Assembly: GCF_050219315.1 (NCBI RefSeq)
Contig: NZ_CP116939.1
Coordinates: 2,294,001 to 2,358,000 of the forward strand
Reading direction: 5' to 3'
Origin: Megasphaera_A sueciensis
GTDB lineage: Bacteria; Bacillota; Negativicutes; Veillonellales; Megasphaeraceae
Length of the DNA stretch: 64,000 nt
The notes under the pieces were generated by a model that saw only the letters and a program-made list of their open reading frames with translations, was not told the DNA's origin and made no database searches. The stretch's first letter is position 1; every line of letters begins with the position of its first letter. Shown here piece by piece: positions 35,243 through 44,879 of the stretch. The translations under genes and the position numbers were made by a program.

Positions 35243-36673
35243 GAGAGCGCGCCAAATTCTGTGTAAACTCCATATAGTGGTGCAAAATAATAAGAACGTA
35301 CGAGTCAGCGGTTATATCGTTGGCTCGTTTTCAATATAACAACAAGGGCATGCCCCTGTCAATCAATTCGGCATCCGATCTGCAAAATACACCGCGAGTT
35401 GTGCATGAATCTTGCTCCAATCAGGCCGTCGGCCTGTCCATTTTTTAGTAATATCCATCATGGCTAAATACAGCCTTTTGAGCAAACTGTCATCTGTTGG
35501 GAATACAGACTTTGCTTTTGTTACTTTTCGCAGCTGCCGGTTAAATCCTTCGATGGCATTGGTAGTATAAATCAGTCGGCGTAATTCTTCTGGATACTTA
35601 AAATAAGGACTTAAATTTGCCCAGTTTGACCTCCAAGATAACGTAATGGATGGATATTTAGCATCCCAAGTTTCGGAAAAATGCTCCAGCGCTTCTAACG
35701 CTGCCGGTTCATCCACTGCGGCATAAATGGCTTTTAAATCGTGCATCAACGCTTTGATGTCTTTGTACGATACATATTTTGTCGAATTCCGAATTTGATG
35801 GATAATACAATTCTGGATTTCTGTTTGTGGATAAACGGCTTCGATGGCTTGGGAAAATCCCGTCAGGTTGTCGGTACACGCAATCAAAATATCGTCTACC
35901 CCACGATGTTTGATGCCATTGAGAATGGTCGCCCAGAATTTGGCACTCTCATTTTCACCCACCCACATGCCAAGTACCTCTTTTCGGCCTTCTAGATTGA
36001 TGCCAATGGCAATATACACTGCTTTCTTGATGATTTGTCCTTCACTGCGGACAGGGTAATGAATCGCATCCAAAAATACAACGGCATACAGCGGTTCCAA
36101 TGGCCGTTGTTGCCATTCTTTGGCAACGGGAAGTATTTTATCCGTAATACGGCTGATGGTGGTATCCGATACCTCTAATCCATAAATATTCTGAATAGGT
36201 GTTTCCATATCACGAGTCGTCATGCCCTTAGCATACATCGATATAATCTTTTCTTCTACGTCGTGGCTGATACTGGTTTGATTCTTTTTCAGGATCACCG
36301 GATCAAAATCTCCGTTGCGGTCTCGAGGAACCGCAATGTCCACATTCCCGAAACTGGTACGCAGTGTCTTAGGACTATGCCCATTGCGACTGTTGCTTGT
36401 ATCCTTGTTCTTGTAGTCATATTTGCTGTACCCTAATTCATCATCCAGTTCAGCATCCAATCCGTTTTCCATAAATTCAGCAATCGTATCTTTGAATAAA
36501 TTTTGGATATCATCCATGCTGGTGATGTTGCTCATTTGCAACAATTCACGAATTTTGGCACGACGTTCCCTTTCTTCTAGACTGCGTTTTCTTTTTACCA
36601 TAATAAAAACCTCCGTATGATGTAATTTTATTTTACACCACACGAAGGTTTACACAAAATTTGGGATTGTCCC
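35243..36673. mobile_element. Complete IS256 family insertion sequence
   Basis: A 1431-bp element with related ends (gagagcgcgccaaattctgtg at the left, gggacaatcccaaattttgtg as reverse complement of the right) and a perfect 8-bp target duplication gttacaga at 35235-35242 and 36674-36681, the duplication size of the family. It carries one intact transposase on the minus strand. A truncated relative lies at 46373-46490. Confidence 0.93.
35363..36601 (-). CDS. IS256 family transposase
   Basis: The 412-residue product (from the ATG at 36601: MVKRKRSLEERERRAKI...) is an intact Mutator/IS256 DDE transposase. The catalytic acids sit in VVFLDAIHYPVRS, LIACTDNLTGFSQAI and TNAIEGFNRQLRK, with the C/D(2)H-region CIIHQIRNSTKYV between. 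The annotated start follows AGGTTTTT-type upstream sequence, and an extension to 36643 runs into the IS end. Surrounded by clean IS ends and an 8-bp target duplication, so it is probably active or recently so. Confidence 0.95.
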   Translation of the reverse strand: MVKRKRSLEERERRAKIRELLQMSNITSMDDIQNLFKDTIAEFMENGLDAELDDELGYSKYDYKNKDTSNSRNGHSPKTLRTSFGNVDIAVPRDRNGDFDPVILKKNQTSISHDVEEKIISMYAKGMTTRDMETPIQNIYGLEVSDTTISRITDKILPVAKEWQQRPLEPLYAVVFLDAIHYPVRSEGQIIKKAVYIAIGINLEGRKEVLGMWVGENESAKFWATILNGIKHRGVDDILIACTDNLTGFSQAIEAVYPQTEIQNCIIHQIRNSTKYVSYKDIKALMHDLKAIYAAVDEPAALEALEHFSETWDAKYPSITLSWRSNWANLSPYFKYPEELRRLIYTTNAIEGFNRQLRKVTKAKSVFPTDDSLLKRLYLAMMDITKKWTGRRPDWSKIHAQLAVYFADRMPN

Positions 36674-36676
36674 GTT

Positions 36677-36720
36677 ACAGAAACGCGCTGATTACTTACA
36701 GATAATCAGCGCGTTTCTGT
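36677..36720 (+). terminator. Original pth terminator, now separated from pth by IS256
   Basis: Perfect 18-bp arms (acagaaacgcgctgatta at 36677-36694 and its complement at 36703-36720), immediately right of the IS256 insertion. The left copy of the target duplication lies 31 bp after the pth stop. Confidence 0.75.
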
Positions 36721-36845
36721 TTGTCATGTAAATCTTTCTTCCGATTCCTTTTGTTCTATTTTTACATGACCTTATAAAATCTGTCCAGTTTATTGTAGCC
36801 TATTTACATGACAACACGGAACTGTTTAAATTTGTTCAGGCTCCG

Positions 36846-37163
36846 ATGCAGTTCTCTCTGACAGCCTATATTTATGAAACCAAAAAAATAACAGAGGCGC
36901 AAGCTGCTTATTTTATAAGTCCGCCTAAAAATAATGTTTTTGTATTTTCTCCTATGCCATGGGTGTCATTTCGACATATTTCACATACTATTTCAGGAAA
37001 AAAAGACAATGCAGTTCCACTTTTTGATTGGGGAAAGTATTATTATCAAAACAACAAGGTATTACTTCCTTTTGCAGTATAAGTGCATCATTCCTTTGTT
37101 GATGGTATACACATTGGAAGATTGGCGCATAAACTGCGGCGATATATGGACAGTATTACATAA
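36846..37163 (+). pseudogene. Broken chloramphenicol acetyltransferase-like gene
   Basis: The reading frame contains the C-terminal half of a type A CAT: FVFSPMPWVSFRHIS, LFDWGKYYYQNNKVLLPFAV, then a TAA at 37081-37083, directly followed in the same frame by VHHSFVDGIHIGRLAHKLRR, which holds the catalytic His of the HHxxxDG motif, and stops at 37161. The stop stands where CAT proteins have Gln (LPxxxQVHH), consistent with a CAA/CAG to TAA change. The N-terminal third cannot be found. The rest of the stretch from 36722 to 37577 shows nothing else convincing. Confidence 0.8.
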
Positions 37164-37577
37164 ATATAAAGCATGCAATACTTTTGAATAATGCAGAAAT
37201 ATTAGAATGTACATTATGAAGAGACACACGAGCATGATTGCTTGCTACTTATTATTATATTCATTAAAGGAATATAATTCATGCTAAATAAGAAATTAAA
37301 ATAATAAAAAAATAACAAAAAATATTAAATTTTAATTTAATTTTAATAATACTCCCCTATACTGAACAGAAAGTAATTTTTTAAATGACAATTAGTAATG
37401 AAATATAAAAAATTACGAATTGTATTTTATGATACGTGTCGTATTTCAAGGTGTAATGTAATTGAAAAAAATGCTGATTGTCTTTTTAGGGAATACTTTG
37501 CAGCAGGATATTTTGAAGGAAAGGAGCGGAAAAATACGTAATTAAAAACTTATAAAACAGAATGGAGGAGTTTTTTA

Positions 37578-40500
37578 ATGACAAAGCGAACAATGAAAAC
37601 GATGGACGGCAACACGGCGGCAGCTTATGTATCCTATGCATTTACGGATGTAGCAGCTATTTATCCGATTACACCTTCGTCGGCAATGGCAGAACATATG
37701 GATGAATGGGTAACGCAGGGAATTACTAATATGTTTGGACAAAAGGTCCGTGTCATGGAAATGCAGGCTGAAGGCGGAGCTGCCGGAGCTGTGCATGGGT
37801 CACTGCAGGCCGGTGCACTTACAACGACGTATACGGCCTCGCAGGGATTGCTGCTGATGATTCCTAATATGTATAAAATAGCCGGAGAATTATTGCCGGG
37901 CGTATTCCATGTAGCCTCCCGCGCACTGGGAACCAATACCCTCTGTATTTTTGGTGATCAGCGGGACGTGATGGCCTGCCGCCAAACGGGTTTTGCCATG
38001 CTGGCAGAAGGAAGCGTACAGCAGACCATGGATTTGTCGGCAGTCGCCCATTTGTCCGCGATAAAAGGCCGGGTGCCTTTCCTGAATTTCTTTGACGGGT
38101 TCCGCACGTCGCATGAAGTACAGAAAATCGAAGTGCTGGAATATGATGAATTGTTTAAGCTGGCGGACCATCAGGCAATCAAGGAATTCCGTGACCGTGC
38201 CACGTCTCCGGATCATCCGACCATTAAAGGCTCCTTGGAAAATTCCGATGTGTACTTCCAGCAGCAGGAAGTGGCGAACGGATTTTATGAAGCCCTGCCG
38301 GATATTGTAGAAGAATATATGGAACAAATCACGCAGCTGACCGGGCGGGTGTATCATCCGTTTACCTATTATGGAGCCGCCGACGCAGACCGTATCCTCA
38401 TTACCATGGGGTCTCTTACGGAAGCGGCGGAAGAAACGGTGGATTACCTGAATGCCCGCGGTGAAAAGGTCGGCCTGTTGCGGGTTCATCTCTATCGTCC
38501 GTTTTCCTTGAAATACTTCTTTAAATATATGCCGGAAACGGTACAGAAAGTAGCGGTCCTGGATCGGACCAAAGAAATGGGATCCCTATGCGAACCGCTG
38601 TTTCTTGATGTACAGAGCGCATTTGCTGCACAGCGGCCGGGAGTCTGCATCATTGGCGGCCGGGCCGGTGTCGGTGGCAAAGATACCACGCCGAGTCATA
38701 TCTTAGCCGTGTTTGAAAACCTGAAAAAAGATAAGCCGAAGAATCATTTCACCTTGGGAATTGTGGATGATGTGACACATATGTCGCTTCCTATCGGGGA
38801 AGATATCGATACGACGCCGGAAGGCACGACGGCCTGCAAATTCTGGGGACTCGGTTCCGACGGAACGGTGGGCGCCAATAAGAGCGCCGTTAAGATTATC
38901 GGCAACCATACGGATATGTACGCGCAGGCCTACTTTGCCTATGATTCCAAAAAATCAGGCGGCATTACGGTGTCTCATCTGCGGTTTGGCAAGCATCCCA
39001 TTAAGTCGACCTATCTCATTGATAAAGCGGCGTTTGTTGCCTGCCATAATCAATCCTATGTCTATAAATACAATGTCTTAGCGGGATTGAAGAAAGGCGG
39101 TACCTTCCTGTTGAACTGTATTTGGAAGCCGGAAGAATTGGACCGCGAACTGCCGGCCGTGATGAAACGGTACCTGGCCAAGAATCATATCCATTTTTAC
39201 ACGATTGATGCCGTAGGGATAGCCCAGCGTATCGGATTGGGCGGGCGCATCAATATGATTATGCAGGCCGCGTTCTTTAAACTGGCGGATATCATTCCGG
39301 TAGAGGATGCGGTGCTGTATTTAAAAGATGCCGTTGTCTCTTCGTATGGGAAGAAAGGCGAAAAAGTGGTAAAGATGAACCAGGATGCCATTGATCAAGG
39401 GGTAGAAGGCATCGTGAAAATCGACGTACCCGCCATATGGGCGGATGCCACGGAAGTCCCGCAGCAAAAAGAAGCGGTACCGGAATTTATCACCCACCTA
39501 TTGGAACCGATCAACAAGCAGGAAGGCGACAGTCTGCCGGTCAGTGCCTTTATTGGCTTGGAAGATGGGGCATTCCCGGTAGGTACCTCTTGTTTTGAAA
39601 AACGCGGGGTGGCGATCCGTGTGCCGGAATGGGATAAAGATAAGTGCATACAATGCAACCAGTGCTCGTTTGTTTGTCCGCATGCAGCGATCCGTCCGGT
39701 TCTGCTTACGGAGGAAGAAACAAAAGCGGCACCGGTGGGATTTGAAACGAAACCGGCTGTCGGTGCGAAAGGATTGAACTTCCGTATAGCCGTCAGTGTG
39801 CTGGATTGTCTGGGCTGCGGCAGTTGTGCCGATGTCTGCCCGGCTAAGGAAAAAGCACTGGTCATGAAGCCGCTTGCTTCGCAGGAAAGCAAGGCAGGAC
39901 TTTGGGAATACGCCATAAAAGAAGTAACGGGTAAAGACAATCCGATGAACAAGTTTTCTGTGAAAGGAAGCCAGTTCGAACAACCCTTGCTGGAATTCTC
40001 CGGATCGTGTGCCGGATGTGGAGAAACACCGTATGCTAAACTTGTTACCCAGCTGTTTGGGGATCGGATGATGGTAGCGAATGCTACGGGCTGCTCTTCT
40101 GTTTGGTCCGGGAGTGTACCGTCCATGCCGTATACAAAAAATCGAAAAGGACATGGACCGGGCTGGGCGAATTCTCTGTTTGAAGACAATGCGGAGTTTG
40201 GTCTGGGGATGGTATTAGCGACCGAACAGCTGCGGGAAAAGACGGCCATGGATGTACGGGAAGCGATTGCTAATGAAAACACACCGGCCGCGGCCCAAGC
40301 GGTACTCCAGGAATGGCTGGATCATAAAGAGGAGACAGAAGGAACGCGGGAACGGGCAGATAAAGTAACCGCAGTCGTAGAAGCCGCTAAGGAGCAATGC
40401 CCTGTCTGCCGGCGGATTTATGAGCGCCGCGACTGCCTGGTAAAGAGAAGCCAGTGGATATTTGGCGGAGACGGCTGGTCCTATGATATCGGGTATGGCG

Positions 40501-41093
40501 GATTGGATCACGTCTTGGCCTCGGGTGCCAATGTCAACGTCCTGGTGTTTGATACGGAAGTCTATTCCAATACGGGCGGGCAGTCCTCGAAAGCGACCCC
40601 TACCGCGGCCGTGGCTAAATTTGCGGCGGGAGGCAAAAAGACGAAAAAGAAAGATCTCGGGCGCATATTCATGAGCTATGGATATATCTATGTAGCCCAG
40701 GTGGCCATGGGAGCGGATAAGGCGCAGTGTCTGAAAGCCATCCAGGAAGCCGAAGCGTATCCGGGCCCCTCTCTTGTCATTGCCTATGCACCCTGTATCA
40801 ACCACGGCATCAAAGCGGGGATGGGCTGTGCGCAGCGGGAAGCGAAGAAGGCGGTAGATGCCGGATATTGGCATTTATACCGTTACAATCCGACGCAGGA
40901 AGAAGCCGGAAAGAACGGATTCAGCCTGGATTCTAAAGATCCCGTAGGAAATATCAAGGACTTCCTCATGGGCGAAGTACGCTATTCGTCGCTGAAGACC
41001 CTGTTCCCTGATACTGCCGATGCGTTTTTTGACAAAACCGCTAAAGACATGGAACAGCGGTTGGAAGCGTATAAAAAACTAGCTGATAAATAA
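37578..41093 (+). CDS. nifJ: Pyruvate:ferredoxin (flavodoxin) oxidoreductase
   Basis: Converts pyruvate, CoA and ferredoxin to acetyl-CoA, CO2 and reduced ferredoxin, the central energy step of such anaerobes. The 1171-residue single chain has AAIYPITPSSAMAEHMDEW (domain I), the domain III-IV region, two ferredoxin clusters CIQCNQCSFVCPH (about 690) and CLGCGSCADVCP (about 742), the CAGCGETPYAKL cluster-ligand region, and the TPP-binding GDGWSYDIGYGGLDH...NTGGQSSKATPTAA (about 960-1010). Start at 37578 after GGAGGAG. Compared with flanking genes it uses GC-rich codons (CGG, GCC, CTG) heavily, a sharp compositional change. Convergent to a CstA transporter, with a shared terminator. Confidence 0.97.
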   Translation: MTKRTMKTMDGNTAAAYVSYAFTDVAAIYPITPSSAMAEHMDEWVTQGITNMFGQKVRVMEMQAEGGAAGAVHGSLQAGALTTTYTASQGLLLMIPNMYKIAGELLPGVFHVASRALGTNTLCIFGDQRDVMACRQTGFAMLAEGSVQQTMDLSAVAHLSAIKGRVPFLNFFDGFRTSHEVQKIEVLEYDELFKLADHQAIKEFRDRATSPDHPTIKGSLENSDVYFQQQEVANGFYEALPDIVEEYMEQITQLTGRVYHPFTYYGAADADRILITMGSLTEAAEETVDYLNARGEKVGLLRVHLYRPFSLKYFFKYMPETVQKVAVLDRTKEMGSLCEPLFLDVQSAFAAQRPGVCIIGGRAGVGGKDTTPSHILAVFENLKKDKPKNHFTLGIVDDVTHMSLPIGEDIDTTPEGTTACKFWGLGSDGTVGANKSAVKIIGNHTDMYAQAYFAYDSKKSGGITVSHLRFGKHPIKSTYLIDKAAFVACHNQSYVYKYNVLAGLKKGGTFLLNCIWKPEELDRELPAVMKRYLAKNHIHFYTIDAVGIAQRIGLGGRINMIMQAAFFKLADIIPVEDAVLYLKDAVVSSYGKKGEKVVKMNQDAIDQGVEGIVKIDVPAIWADATEVPQQKEAVPEFITHLLEPINKQEGDSLPVSAFIGLEDGAFPVGTSCFEKRGVAIRVPEWDKDKCIQCNQCSFVCPHAAIRPVLLTEEETKAAPVGFETKPAVGAKGLNFRIAVSVLDCLGCGSCADVCPAKEKALVMKPLASQESKAGLWEYAIKEVTGKDNPMNKFSVKGSQFEQPLLEFSGSCAGCGETPYAKLVTQLFGDRMMVANATGCSSVWSGSVPSMPYTKNRKGHGPGWANSLFEDNAEFGLGMVLATEQLREKTAMDVREAIANENTPAAAQAVLQEWLDHKEETEGTRERADKVTAVVEAAKEQCPVCRRIYERRDCLVKRSQWIFGGDGWSYDIGYGGLDHVLASGANVNVLVFDTEVYSNTGGQSSKATPTAAVAKFAAGGKKTKKKDLGRIFMSYGYIYVAQVAMGADKAQCLKAIQEAEAYPGPSLVIAYAPCINHGIKAGMGCAQREAKKAVDAGYWHLYRYNPTQEEAGKNGFSLDSKDPVGNIKDFLMGEVRYSSLKTLFPDTADAFFDKTAKDMEQRLEAYKKLADK

Positions 41094-41181
41094 TCGACTG
41101 CGGATGACATGTGTATGCGTTATTATTTTGAATAAGGCAAGCAAATGCAGCATATTATATCGTTCTAAAATGTATCATATG

Positions 41182-41222
41182 AAAATAAGACGCGCCGAAA
41201 AGAATCGGTGCGTCTTATTTTT
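41182..41222. terminator. Bidirectional terminator between PFOR and CstA
   Basis: aaaataagacgcgccga and its near-complement around a short A-rich loop, followed by a T-run on the plus strand and preceded by an A-run that serves the other strand; it lies between convergent genes. Confidence 0.75.
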
Positions 41223-41232
41223 AATCTTGATG

Positions 41233-43083
41233 TTAATGCATAGCCGGAAATTCAATTCCGTCTTTTTCATTTTGTTTTTTTGTTTCTGCTTCAATTTCAG
41301 CACATGTACGCATATCCTGTGGGATCGTCTTGGCGTATCGAATCCAGCTTTTGACAGCTTCTATCATGACAACAGCATCAAGAATCAACATGATGACACT
41401 AATCGCAATAAGAAGCCATTTTCCGTTAGGAATGTAATTATAGAAAATATTATCATAATCTGCGTAGACGGTAATGAAACTCATAAAAATACAAGGAATC
41501 ATAGTAATCCAAGCATATCGGCCACGACCATGACGGTAAATGAAAGAGGTTCCGATAGCTAACGTAACAGCCGATAATAGTTGGTTAGATACCCCGAATA
41601 ACGGCCAAATAACTCCTATATTACCCTGTAATACGAGAAAACCCCAGGAAACATTGATAACAATGGAACAAATAATGATGCCGGGCCACCATTCAGCATC
41701 TTTGAATTTTGGTGAAAATTTACCAATTAATTCTTGTAAAAGATAGCGGCCGACACGAGATCCGGCATCAATTAAAGTTAAAATAAACAATGCTTCAAAC
41801 ATAATGCAGAAATGATACCAAAATCCCATGAATTGGCTCATGCCTGGAATTTGATTAAATATATCAGCCATGCCGACTGCCAAGGAAACAGCACCACCGG
41901 GACGATGCATAAGATTTTCTCCAACTTGCTGAGCAAGTGCAGGGAGATCTTGTACTTGTACTCCTAAAGCAGCAAAAGCTTGTTGTGTGGAATTAATAGC
42001 GAAATAATCATTCGGATGGAGACTGGTAGCAGCAATAAGTGCCATCATTGAAATAAAAGATTCCGTGAGCATTGCTCCGTATCCAATGGGAAGAATTTGA
42101 CGTTCGTTTGTTAACATTTTTGGAGTCGTACCAGTAGATATCAGTGAGTGAAATCCAGATACAGCTCCACATGCAATAGTAATGAAAACAAAAGGAATGA
42201 CAGAACCTGTTAAAACAGGGCCTCCCCCTGCACAAAACTGAGTAAGTGCGGGCATGCGGATGTTGGGAGCAACGACAATAATACCGATTGCCAGAGCACC
42301 GATAGTGCCTATTTTCATATATGTCGATAAGTAGCCTCGCGGCGCTAAAAGTAACCATACAGGTAAAACGGATGCAATAAAACCATAAACAGCAAGTATA
42401 ATTTCTAGTTGAGTTAAATTAAATGTGAAGTACGGAGCTAATGCAGAACCAGGAACTTCTGAGCCATAAAATACGGCAAGTAATACAAGAACGACACCGA
42501 TAATGGTAGCTTCCTGAATTTTACCCGGGCGTAAGTATTTTAAGTATAAACCGACGAAAATTGCAATAGGAATAGTAGAAGCAACTGTAAAAGTTCCCCA
42601 AGGGCTGTTAAATAAAGAGTTAGCTACAACAACGGCCATTCCTGCTTCTGTTATGATGAGCAGAAATAAAGTGGCAAGCAAGGCACTCATGCCAGCCAAG
42701 CCGCTGATTTCTTCCTTTGTGATTTCGGCAATCGATTTGCCATCATGACGAACAGAAGCCAGCAAGATAACCATATCATGAACAGCTCCGGCAAAAACAG
42801 AACCAAATAAAATCCAGAGCATTCCAGGAAGATAGCCAAATTGAGCGGCAATGACAGGACCGACGAGCGGACCGGCACCTGCTATTGCAGCAAAATGCTG
42901 ACCGAATACGACCCATTTGTTAGTTGGTACATAATCATGTCCATCTTCCAAGCGGATAGATGGAGGGATTTTGTATTGATCTAACATTAAAACCTTAGTA
43001 GCGATGAATGTGCCATAAAAACGATATCCTAATATTAGGAAACACGCGGTGATTATAACTATATAAACACCATTCATTACCAT
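41233..43083 (-). CDS. cstA: Carbon starvation protein A family transporter (CstA-type)
   Basis: A 616-residue, many-spanning membrane protein with the CstA N-terminal domain: FYGTFIATKVLMLD, GHDYVPTNKWVVFGQHFAAI, AGAGPLVGPVIAAQFGYLPG and DMVILLASVRHDGKSIAE, followed by the C-terminal CstA domain region (PLFGVSNQLLSAVTLA). CstA proteins import peptides or pyruvate during carbon limitation. Placed convergent to PFOR, a pyruvate uptake role is attractive. Start ATG at 43083 has AGGGGG eight bases upstream. Two direct repeats (43100-43148) lie in its promoter region, suggesting an activator such as a LytT-type pyruvate-responsive regulator; no such regulator gene is in the window. Confidence 0.92.
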   Translation of the reverse strand: MVMNGVYIVIITACFLILGYRFYGTFIATKVLMLDQYKIPPSIRLEDGHDYVPTNKWVVFGQHFAAIAGAGPLVGPVIAAQFGYLPGMLWILFGSVFAGAVHDMVILLASVRHDGKSIAEITKEEISGLAGMSALLATLFLLIITEAGMAVVVANSLFNSPWGTFTVASTIPIAIFVGLYLKYLRPGKIQEATIIGVVLVLLAVFYGSEVPGSALAPYFTFNLTQLEIILAVYGFIASVLPVWLLLAPRGYLSTYMKIGTIGALAIGIIVVAPNIRMPALTQFCAGGGPVLTGSVIPFVFITIACGAVSGFHSLISTGTTPKMLTNERQILPIGYGAMLTESFISMMALIAATSLHPNDYFAINSTQQAFAALGVQVQDLPALAQQVGENLMHRPGGAVSLAVGMADIFNQIPGMSQFMGFWYHFCIMFEALFILTLIDAGSRVGRYLLQELIGKFSPKFKDAEWWPGIIICSIVINVSWGFLVLQGNIGVIWPLFGVSNQLLSAVTLAIGTSFIYRHGRGRYAWITMIPCIFMSFITVYADYDNIFYNYIPNGKWLLIAISVIMLILDAVVMIEAVKSWIRYAKTIPQDMRTCAEIEAETKKQNEKDGIEFPAMH

Positions 43084-43099
43084 ATATAATTCCCCCTTT

Positions 43100-43148
43100 T
43101 ATGTGACGGCTTATAATCTGACCGTCTTTATATGTGACGGGTTGTAAT
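43100..43148 (-). promoter_or_regulatory. Direct repeats ahead of the CstA gene
   Basis: tatgtgacggcttataat (43100-43117) and tatgtgacgggttgtaat (43131-43148) match at 16 of 18 positions and are 31 bp apart, i.e. three helical turns on one face of the DNA. They start about 15 bp upstream of the start codon region and overlap the likely promoter, as expected for a regulator-binding pair. Confidence 0.5.
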
Positions 43149-43560
43149 ATACTATGCTTACGAAAAAGGTACAAGCAAATTCGTGCCAATGGAGGAAAAA
43201 AAGAGATGAGGGACAATATATAGACATGAATGGAAATGAATGATAGAAATAAATATAATATTTGTGTAAAATTTTTTAAAAATAATAATAATAATTTGGT
43301 ATGACAATGAAGATTTCCCATTTATAAGCTATCTTAAATAATTGTTTTGGAGTGTATTCAAAATAATACTACGCTGTAAAAAAATAATGAATAATATATA
43401 TACAAAATTGAAACAAGATATACAAAATAAAGGATCTTCTCTCGCGTATAGTACACGTTTTAAATGGGAATAAAGCGGAATCTTATCTTTTTGTTTTTGT
43501 TTATAGCCTGAATGAGGTATAATAAAACAGTAATCTTAATACCAAAAAAGGAACATGACT

Positions 43561-44544
43561 ATGATACAAAAACTACATGAACAACCAGATATTTTTCAAA
43601 TTCAAGTACCGCTGCCAGATAATCCTTTACAGTATCTTAATTCGTATGTGCTTCCGGGTAAAGAACGGACACTTGTTGTTGATACGGGATTCAAACGCCC
43701 GGAATGCCGGAATGCGTTGATGTCAGGCTTGAAAGAGCTGGCGGTTGATTTACCGAAGGTCGATTTATTTTTGACACACCTGCATGCGGACCATAGTGGA
43801 CTTGTCAACGATTTTGTAGCTGCTGGAGCGACCGTGTATATGCATCAAATTGATTATCAATACCTGCAAGATGGGGTTGATGGCGCTACGTGGGCTGCAA
43901 CGGAGAAAAGATATGCCAGGGAGGGCATGCCGGACGATGTTATTCGGACGCAAGCAGCAAATCAGGCACGTAAGTTTGCGCCAGATCCCCATTTTCCGGC
44001 AGTACTTGTGCAAGACAGACAAATATTGTATCTTGCCGATCAGCGTATTCACGTTATTCATACACCAGGTCATACAAAAGGACTCTGTTGTTTATATATT
44101 CCGGAACATGAGGTCCTTTTTTCCAGTGATCATATTCTTTTTGATATTACACCTAATATTACGATTTGGAGTAATATGCAGCATGCTCTCCATACGTATT
44201 TGGAAAGTTTGGATAAAGTACGGAACTTTCCGGTAAAACTGGCTCTTCCGGGACATCGCAAGGGTGATACGTCTATTATGGAACGGATCGATAATATTAA
44301 GGCACATCATCGGCATCGTCTAACCGAAGTTTACCAGCTTGTAAGGTCAATGCCGGAAGCAACTGCTTTTGAAATTGCAGCGCATATGACATGGTCTATG
44401 AGAGGGAAACGCTGGGAAGATTTTCCTATTACTCAAAAGTGGTTTGCTCTTGGAGAATGTTTGTCCCATCTTGAATATCTATTGGATGAAGGTATGATAC
44501 AATGTCGAGGAATCGATGGTCTGCATCGATATAGTTTGAGATAA
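43561..44544 (+). CDS. MBL-fold metallohydrolase with C-terminal winged helix
   Basis: A roughly 327-residue metallo-beta-lactamase-fold protein with the metal motif LTHLHADHSGLVNDF, IHTPGHTKGLCCLY (second metal histidine region) and SSDHILFDITPN (bridging Asp), plus a C-terminal region with LSHLEYLLDEGMIQCR in a winged-helix arrangement typical of the LACTB2/BLACT-WH group. The start is set at 43561, which has AAAAGGA eight bases before it; the ATG at 43555 sits too close to that RBS. Single gene, with a hairpin after it. Substrate unknown; hydrolase of RNA, thioesters or small esters are the family options. Confidence 0.88.
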   Translation: MIQKLHEQPDIFQIQVPLPDNPLQYLNSYVLPGKERTLVVDTGFKRPECRNALMSGLKELAVDLPKVDLFLTHLHADHSGLVNDFVAAGATVYMHQIDYQYLQDGVDGATWAATEKRYAREGMPDDVIRTQAANQARKFAPDPHFPAVLVQDRQILYLADQRIHVIHTPGHTKGLCCLYIPEHEVLFSSDHILFDITPNITIWSNMQHALHTYLESLDKVRNFPVKLALPGHRKGDTSIMERIDNIKAHHRHRLTEVYQLVRSMPEATAFEIAAHMTWSMRGKRWEDFPITQKWFALGECLSHLEYLLDEGMIQCRGIDGLHRYSLR

Positions 44545-44563
44545 GTTAATAGTTCAGGCGATT

Positions 44564-44608
44564 CTGCGCACTGTGATTCAAGTGATCTGCTTGAAATGCG
44601 GTGCGCAG
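44564..44608 (+). terminator. Hairpin after the MBL gene
   Basis: ctgcgcac (44564-44571) and gtgcgcag (44601-44608) with an inner gattcaag/cttgaaat pairing. Little T-run, so terminator strength is uncertain. Confidence 0.5.
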
Positions 44609-44879
44609 TGTTAGTGTAATATTATTTGAAAAATTTTCAGTGCATAAATTTTTGTAAAAAAAGTCTTTAAGACCCGCTATTATCTAGGTAAAAAATATAA
44701 TGAGAGTAGATTTGCATATATAACTATATTTTAGTGTAAATATCATGTTTTTTGTTTTCATGGTAAATAATTCTCGATAAGGTATTGCAAAAAAAAGAAA
44801 AGGATAAAATATATAAGTATATTGCCTAACCAGCAAAATATATCAAATTGAAGGTAGATTGTAACAGAAATACTAAAAA

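Noticed and set aside
39395..40282. 295-codon frame on the minus strand inside PFOR
   Set aside because: The opposite strand encodes the conserved ferredoxin and TPP domains; the frame is open only because of GC-rich codon use.
43555..44544. Metallo-beta-lactamase resistance gene
   Set aside because: The MBL motif is present, but the winged-helix C-terminus and lack of a signal peptide make a beta-lactamase unlikely.
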